Origin: Bathymodiolus brooksi
Lineage: Eukaryota > Mollusca > Bivalvia > Mytilida > Modiolidae
Direction: 5' to 3'
Length of the DNA: 64,000 bases
NCBI GenBank assembly: GCA_963680875.1
Contig: OY804577.1
Span: 146,834,196 to 146,898,195 of the forward strand
Numbering within the stretch: position 1 is the stretch's first letter; the number at the start of each line of letters is the position of its first letter. Shown one piece after another: positions 57,512 to 64,000 of this stretch. Both the position numbers and the translations under genes were made by a program. The notes under the pieces were generated by a model. It searched no databases. It was not told the DNA's origin and saw only the letters and a program-made list of their open reading frames with translations.

Positions 57512-57922
57512 GTATATAAGGCTTGGTAGAATGTGAAGTGTTATGACTGTAACAGTTTTAATCCGTCTGATTTACCGGGTTAGGGTTAGTATAAGGCTTG
57601 GTAGAATGTGAAGTGTTATGACTGTAACAGTTTTAATCCGTCTGTTTTACCGGGTTTGGGTTAGTATAGGCCTCTGTAGAATGTGAAGTATTAGGACTGT
57701 AACAGTTTCAATCCGTCTGTTTTACCGGGTTAGGGTTAGAATAAGGCTCTGTAGAATGTGAAGTATTAGGACTGTAACAGTTTTAATCCGTCTGTTTTAC
57801 CGGGTTAGGGTTAGTATAAGGCTCTTTAGTATATGAAGTATTGGGACTGTAACAGTTTTAATCCGTCTGTTTACCGGGTTAGGGTTAGCATAAGACTCTG
57901 TAGAATGTGAATTATTAGGACT
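57512..57922 (+). repeat. 77-bp satellite, block 4 (truncated)
   Basis: Five to six monomers, ending within a monomer at aattattaggactgttt, where the 74-bp satellite begins without a transition. Confidence 0.88.
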
Positions 57923-60900
57923 GTTTCTGACTACTGGGCGGATGATACCCTCGGGGACTAATAGTCAACCAACAGAGGTATCGACCCAGTGATAGAAATA
58001 CTGACTACTGGGCGAATGATACCCTCGGAGACTAATAGTCAACCAGCAGAGGTATCGACCCAGTGATAGAAATACTGACTACTGGGCGGATGATACCCTC
58101 GGGGACTAATGGTCAACTAGCAGAGGTATCGACTCAGTGATAGAAATACTGACTACTGGGCGGATGATACCCTCCGGAACTAATAGTCAACCAGCAGAGG
58201 TATCGACCCAGTGATAGAAATACTGACTACTGGGCGGATGATACTCTCGGGGACTAATAGTCAACCAGCAAAGGTATCGACCCAGTGATAGAAATACTGA
58301 CTACTGGGCGGATGATACCATCGGGGATTAATAGTCAACTAGCAGAGGTATCGACCCAGTGATAGAAATACTGACTACTGGGCGGATGATACCCTCGAGG
58401 ACTAATAGTCAACTAGCAGAGGTATGGACCCAGTGATAGAAATACTGACTACTGGGCGGATGATACCCTCGGGGACTAATAGTCAACTAGCAGAGGTATC
58501 GAATCAGTGATAGAAATACTGACTACTGGGCGGATGATACCCTCGGGGACTAATAGTCAACCAGCAGAGGTATCAACCCAGTGATAGAAATACTGACTAC
58601 TGGGCGGATGATACCCTCGGGGACTAATAGTCAACTAGCAGAGGTATCGACCCAGTGATAGAAATACTGACTACTGGGCGGATGATACCCTCGGGGACTA
58701 ATAGTCAACCAGCAGAGGTATCAACCCAGTGATAGAAATACTGACTACTGGGCGGATGATACCCTCGGGGACTAATAGTCAACTAGCAGAGGTATCGACC
58801 CAGTGATAGCAATACTGACTACTGGGCGGATGATACCCTCGGGAACTAATAGTCAACCAGCAGAGGTATCGACCCAGTGATAGAAATACTGACTACTGGG
58901 CGGATGATACCCTCGGAGACTAATAGTCAACCAACAGAGGTATCGACCCAGTGATAGAAATACTGACTACTGGGCGAATGATACCCTCGGAGACTAGTAG
59001 TCAACCAGCAGAGGTATCGACCCAGTGATAGAAATACTGACTACTGGGCGGATGATACCCTCGGGGACTAATAGTCAACTAGCAGAGGTATCGACCCAGT
59101 GATAGAAATACTGACTACTGGGCGGATGATACTCTCGGGGACTAATATTCAACCACCAGAGGTATCGACCCAGTGATAGAAATACTGACTACTGGGTGGA
59201 TGATACATTCGGGGACTAATAGTCAACTAGCAGAGGTATCCACCCAGTGATAGAAATACTGACTACTGGGCGGATGATACCCTCGAGGACTAATAGTCAA
59301 CCAGCAGAGGTATCGACCCAGTGATAGAAATACTGACTACTGGGCGGGTGATACCATCGGGGATTAATAGTCAACTAGCAGAGGTATCGACCCAGTGATA
59401 GAAATACTGACTACTGGGCGGGTGATACCCTCGGGGACTAATAGTCAACCAGCAGAGGTATCGACCCAGTGATAGAAATACTGACTACTAGGCGGATGAT
59501 ACCCTCGGGGACTAATAGTCAACTAGCAGAGGTATCGACCCAGTGATAGAAATACTGACTACTGGGCGGATGATACCCTCGTGGACTAATAGTCAACCAG
59601 CAGAGGTATCGACCCAGTGATAGAAATACTGACTACTGGGCGGATGATACCCTCGGGGACTAATAGTCAACCAGCAGAGGTATCGACCCAGTGATAGAAA
59701 TACTGACTACTGGGCGGATGATACCCTCGGGGACTAATAGTCAACCAGCAGAGGTATCGACCCAGTGATAGCAATACTGACTACTGGGCGGATGATACCC
59801 TCGGGAACTAATAGTCAACCAGCAGAGGTATCGACCCAGTGATAGAAATACTGACTACTGGGCGGATGATACCCTCGGAGACTAATAGTCAACCAACAGA
59901 GGTATCGACCCAGTGATAGAAATACTGACTACTGGGCGAATGATACCCTCGGAGACTAATAGTCAACCAGCAGAGGTATCGACCCAGTGATAGAAATACT
60001 GACTACTGGGCGGATGATACCCTCGGGGACTAATAGTCAACTAGCAGAGGTATCGACCCTGTGATAGAAATACTGACTACTGGGCGGATGATACTCTCGG
60101 GGACTAATATTCAACCACCAGAGGTATCGACCCAGTGATAGAAATACTGACTACTGGGTGGATGATACATTCGGGGACTAATAGTCAACTAGCAGAGGTA
60201 TCGACCCAGTGATAGAAATACTGACTACTGGGCGGGTGATACCCTCGGGGACTAATAGTCAACCAGCAGAGGTATCGACCCAGTGATAGAAATACTGACT
60301 ACTGGGCGGGTGATACCCTCGGGGACTAATAGTCAACCAGCAGAGGTATCGACCCAGTGATAGAAATACTGACTACTGGGCGGATGATACCCTCGGGGAC
60401 TAATAGTCAACTAGCAGAGGTATCGACCCAGTGATAGAAATACTGACTACTGGGCGGATGATACCCTCGGGGACTAATAGTCAACCAGCAGAGGTATCGA
60501 CCCAGTGATAGAAATACTGACTACTGGGCGGATGATACCCTCGGGGACTAATAGTCAACCAGCAGAGGTATCGACCCAGTGATAGAAATACTGACTACTG
60601 GGCGGATGATACCCTCGGGGACTAATAGTCAACTAGCAGAGGTATCGACTCAGTGATAGAAATACTGACTACTGGGCGGATGATACCCTCCGGAACTAAT
60701 AGTCAACCAGCAGAGGTATCGACCCAGTGATAGAAATACTGACTACTGGGCGGATGATACCCTCGGGGACTAATAGTCAACCAACAGAGGTATCGACCCA
60801 GTGATAGAAATACTGACTACTGGGCGAATGATACACTCGGAGACTAATAGTCAACCAGCAGAGGTATCGACCCAGTGATAGAAATACTGACTACTGGGCG

Positions 60901-63900
60901 GATGATACCCTCGGGGACTAATAGTCAAGTAGCAGAGGTATCGACCCAGTGATAGAAATACTGACTACTGGGCGGATGATACCCTCGGGGACTAATAGTC
61001 AACCAGCAAAGGTATCGACCCAGTGATAGAAATACTGACTACTGGGCGGATGATACCATCGGGGATTAATAGTCAACTAGCAGAGGTATCGACCCAGTGA
61101 TAGAAATACTGACTACTGGGCGGATGATACCCTCGAGGAATAATAGTCAACTAGCAGAGGTATGGACCCAGTGATAGAAATACTGACTACTGGGCGGATG
61201 ATACCCTCGGGGACTAATATTCAACTAGCAGAGGTATCGAATCAGTGATAGAAATACTGACTACTGGGCGGATGATACCCTCGGGGACTAATAGTCATCC
61301 AGCAGAGGTATCGACCCAGTGATAGAAATACTGACTACTGGGCGGATGATACCCTCGGGGACTAATAGTCAACCAGCAGAGGTATCAACCCAGTGATAGA
61401 AATACTGACTACTGGGTGGATGATACCCTCGGGGACTAATAGTCAACCAGCAGAGGTATCGACCCAGTGATAGCAATACTGACTACTGGGCGGATGATAC
61501 CCTCGGGAACTAATAGTCAACCAGCAGAGGTATCGACCCAGTGATAGAAATACTGACTACTGGGCGGATGATACCCTCGGAGACTAATAGTCAACCAACA
61601 GAGGTATCGACCCAGTGATAGAAATACTGACTACTGGGCGAATGATACCCTCGGAGACTAATAGTCAACCAGCAGAGGTATCGACCCAGTGATAGAAATA
61701 CTGACTACTGGGCGGATGATACCCTCGGGGACTAATAGTCAACTAGCAGAGGTATCGACCCAGTGATAGAAATACTGACTACTGGGCGGATGATACTCTC
61801 GGGGACTAATATTCAACCACCAGAGGTATCGACCCAGTGATAGAAATACTGACTACTGGGTGGATGATACATTCGGGGACTAATAGTCAACTAGCAGAGG
61901 TATCGACCCAGTGATAGAAATACTGACTACTGGGCGGGTGATACCCTCGGGGACTAATAGTCAACTAGCAGAGGTATCGACCCAGTGATAGAAATACTGA
62001 CTACTGGGCGGATGATACCCTCGGGGACTAATAGTCAACCAGCAGAGGTATCGACCCAGTGATAGAAATACTGACTACTGGGCGGATGATACCATCGGGG
62101 ATTAATAGTCAACTAGCAGAGGTATCGACCCAGTGATAGAAATACTGACTACTGGGCGGATGATACCCTCGAGGACTAATAGTCAACTAGCAGAGGTATG
62201 GACCCAGTGATAGAAATACTGACTACTGGGCGGATGATATCCTCGGAGACTAATAGTCAACTAGCAGAGGTATCGAATCAGTGATAGAAATACTGACTAC
62301 TGGGCGGATGATACCCTCGGGGACTAATAGTCATCCAGCAGAGGTATCGACCCAGTGATAGAAATACTGACTACTGGGCGGATGATACCCTCGGGGACTA
62401 ATAGTCAACCAGCAGAGGTATCAACCCAGTGATAGAAATACTGACTACTGGGCGGATGATACCCTCGGGGACTAATAGTCAACCAGCAGAGGTATCGACC
62501 CAGTGATAGCAATACTGACTACTGGGCGGATGATACCCTCGGGAACTAATAGTCAACCAGCAGAGGTATCGACCCAGTGATAGAAATACTGACTACTGGG
62601 CGGATGATACCCTCGGAGACTAATAGTCAACCAACAGAGGTATCGACCCAGTGATAGAAATACTGACTACTGGGCGAATGATACCCTCGGAGACTAATAG
62701 TCAACCAGCAGAGGTATCGACCCAGTGATAGAAATACTGACTACTGGGCGGATGATACCCTCGGGGACTAATAGTCAACTAGCAGAGGTATCGACCCAGT
62801 GATAGAAATACTGACTACTGGGCGGATGATACTCTCGGGGACTAATATTCAACCACCAGAGGTATCGACCCAGTGATAGAAATACTGACTACTGGGTGGA
62901 TGATACATTCGGGGACTAATAGTCAACTAGCAGAGGTATCGACCCAGTGATAGAAATACTGACTACTGGGCGGATGATACCCTCGAGGACTAATAGTCAA
63001 CTAGCAGAGGTATCGACCCAGTGATAGAAATACTGACTACTGGGCGGGTGATACCCTCGGGGACTAATAGTCAACCAGCAGAGGTATCGACCCAGTGATA
63101 GAAATACTGACTACTGGGCGGATGATACCCTCGGGGACTAATAGTCAACTAGCAGAGGTATCGACCCAGTGATAGAAATACTGACTACTGGGCGGATGAT
63201 ACCCTCGGGGACTAATAGTCAACCAGCAGAGGTATCGACCCAGTGATAGAAATACTGACTACTGGGCGGATGATACCCTCGGGGACTAATAGTCAACCAG
63301 CAGAGGTATCGACCCAGTGATAGAAATACTGACTACTGGGCGGATGATACCCTCGGGGACTAATAGTCAACCAGCAGAGGTATCGACCCAGTGATAGCAA
63401 TACTGACTACTGGGCGGATGATACCCTCGGGAACTAATAGTCAACCAGCAGAGGTATCGACCCAGTGATAGAAATACTGACTACTGGGCGGATGATACCC
63501 TCGGAGACTAATAGTCAACCAACAGAGGTATCGACCCAGTGATAGAAATACTGACTACTGGGCGAATGATACCCTCGGAGACTAATAGTCAACCAACAGA
63601 GGTATCGACCCAGTGATAGAAATACTGACTACTGGGCGGATGATACCCTCGGGGACTAATATTCAACTAGCAGAGGTATCGACCCAGTGATAGAAATACT
63701 GACTACTGGGCGGATGATACTCTCGGGGACTAATATTCAACCACCAGAGGTATCGACCCAGTGATAGAAATACTGACTACTGGGTGGATGATACATTCGG
63801 GGACTAATAGTCAACTAGCAGAGGTATCGACCCAGTGATAGAAATACTGACTACTGGGCGGATGATACCCTCGAGGACTAATAGTCAACCAGCAGAGGTA

Positions 63901-64000
63901 TCGACCCAGTGATAGAAATACTGACTACTGGGCGGGTGATACCCTCGGGGACTAATAGTCAACCAGCAGAGGTATCGACTCAGTGATAGAAATACTGACT
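57923..64000 (+). repeat. 74-bp satellite, ~82 copies, continues beyond the window
   Basis: Unit ctgactactgggcggatgat, accctcggggactaatagtc, aaccagcagaggtatcgacc, cagtgatagaaata: exactly 74 bp. The variant gatagcaat recurs at 58,805, 59,767, 61,469, 62,505 and 63,393, i.e. 13, 23, 14 and 12 monomers apart, with an ordered set of neighbouring variants (cgggaac, then cggagac, then aaccaacag, then gcgaatgat). Inside each unit actggg..gatacc and ggtatc..cccagt can pair as a stem, and gactaatagtc is a near-palindrome. GC content is higher than in the rest of the window. Confidence 0.95.

Noticed and set aside
57923..64000. CRISPR-like array
   Set aside because: Units are joined head to tail with no unique spacers, in eukaryotic DNA; it is a satellite.

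Overview
The window is animal nuclear DNA. It is AT-rich, gene-poor and packed with tandem arrays and nested transposons. A tRNA-type SINE, several hairpin-ended dispersed repeats and the spelling of the one recognisable gene suggest a lophotrochozoan, most likely a bivalve mollusc. That assignment rests on recollection of similar repeats, not on a search.

The gene that organises the left half is STT3A, the catalytic subunit of the ER oligosaccharyltransferase, on the minus strand. Three consecutive coding exons are visible: the N-terminal exon at 29,409-29,521, the exon with the catalytic DPYFNYR loop at 20,214-20,396, and the exon for the second membrane segment at 1,010-1,155. Reading phases match at both joins and give the first 146 residues. 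The rest of the gene lies to the left of the window. The intron between the second and third exons is about 19 kb.

The main discovery is in that 19-kb intron. Both of its splice junctions have been amplified into satellite DNA. From the donor at 20,214 outward, the exon end plus the first ~20 intron bases are repeated as 31/51-bp units for about 5.5 kb (20,213-18,163 and 16,798-13,290). At the other end the acceptor plus the first 44 bases of the exon are repeated ten times as an in-frame 54-bp unit (1,111-1,650). A 63-bp unit containing the last ~40 intron bases and the acceptor is repeated about 36 times at 10,437-12,705, with two more copies at 1,651-1,760. The 63-bp array was split by an 8.7-kb insertion with terminal inverted repeats and a TA target duplication (1,761-10,436). 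The donor array was split by a 1.36-kb TA-flanked element that itself carries a SINE (16,799-18,162).

Region by region: 1-1,000 is non-coding; 1,010-1,760 is STT3A exon 3 and its acceptor arrays; 1,761-10,436 is the insertion with further nested elements; 10,437-20,213 holds the acceptor and donor satellites; 20,214-29,521 is two STT3A exons and a 9-kb intron with a 2.6-kb TIR element and a TTF-zinc-finger-like exon; 29,606-31,690 is a 39-bp satellite; 32,076-32,321 is a small unidentified ORF behind a CCAAT motif; 33,264-36,173 is a hairpin-ended repeat with a pogo-like insertion; 36,961-37,943 is a large palindrome; 38,570-49,094 is a decayed LINE cut in two by an 8,667-bp insertion. That insertion contains a mariner-type MITE and a Pack-type TIR element carrying the 5' end of a RecQ-like helicase gene. 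The right end (50,044-64,000) is satellite only: a macro-satellite of 77-bp monomers with 345-bp spacers, then more than 6 kb of a 74-bp satellite that runs off the window.
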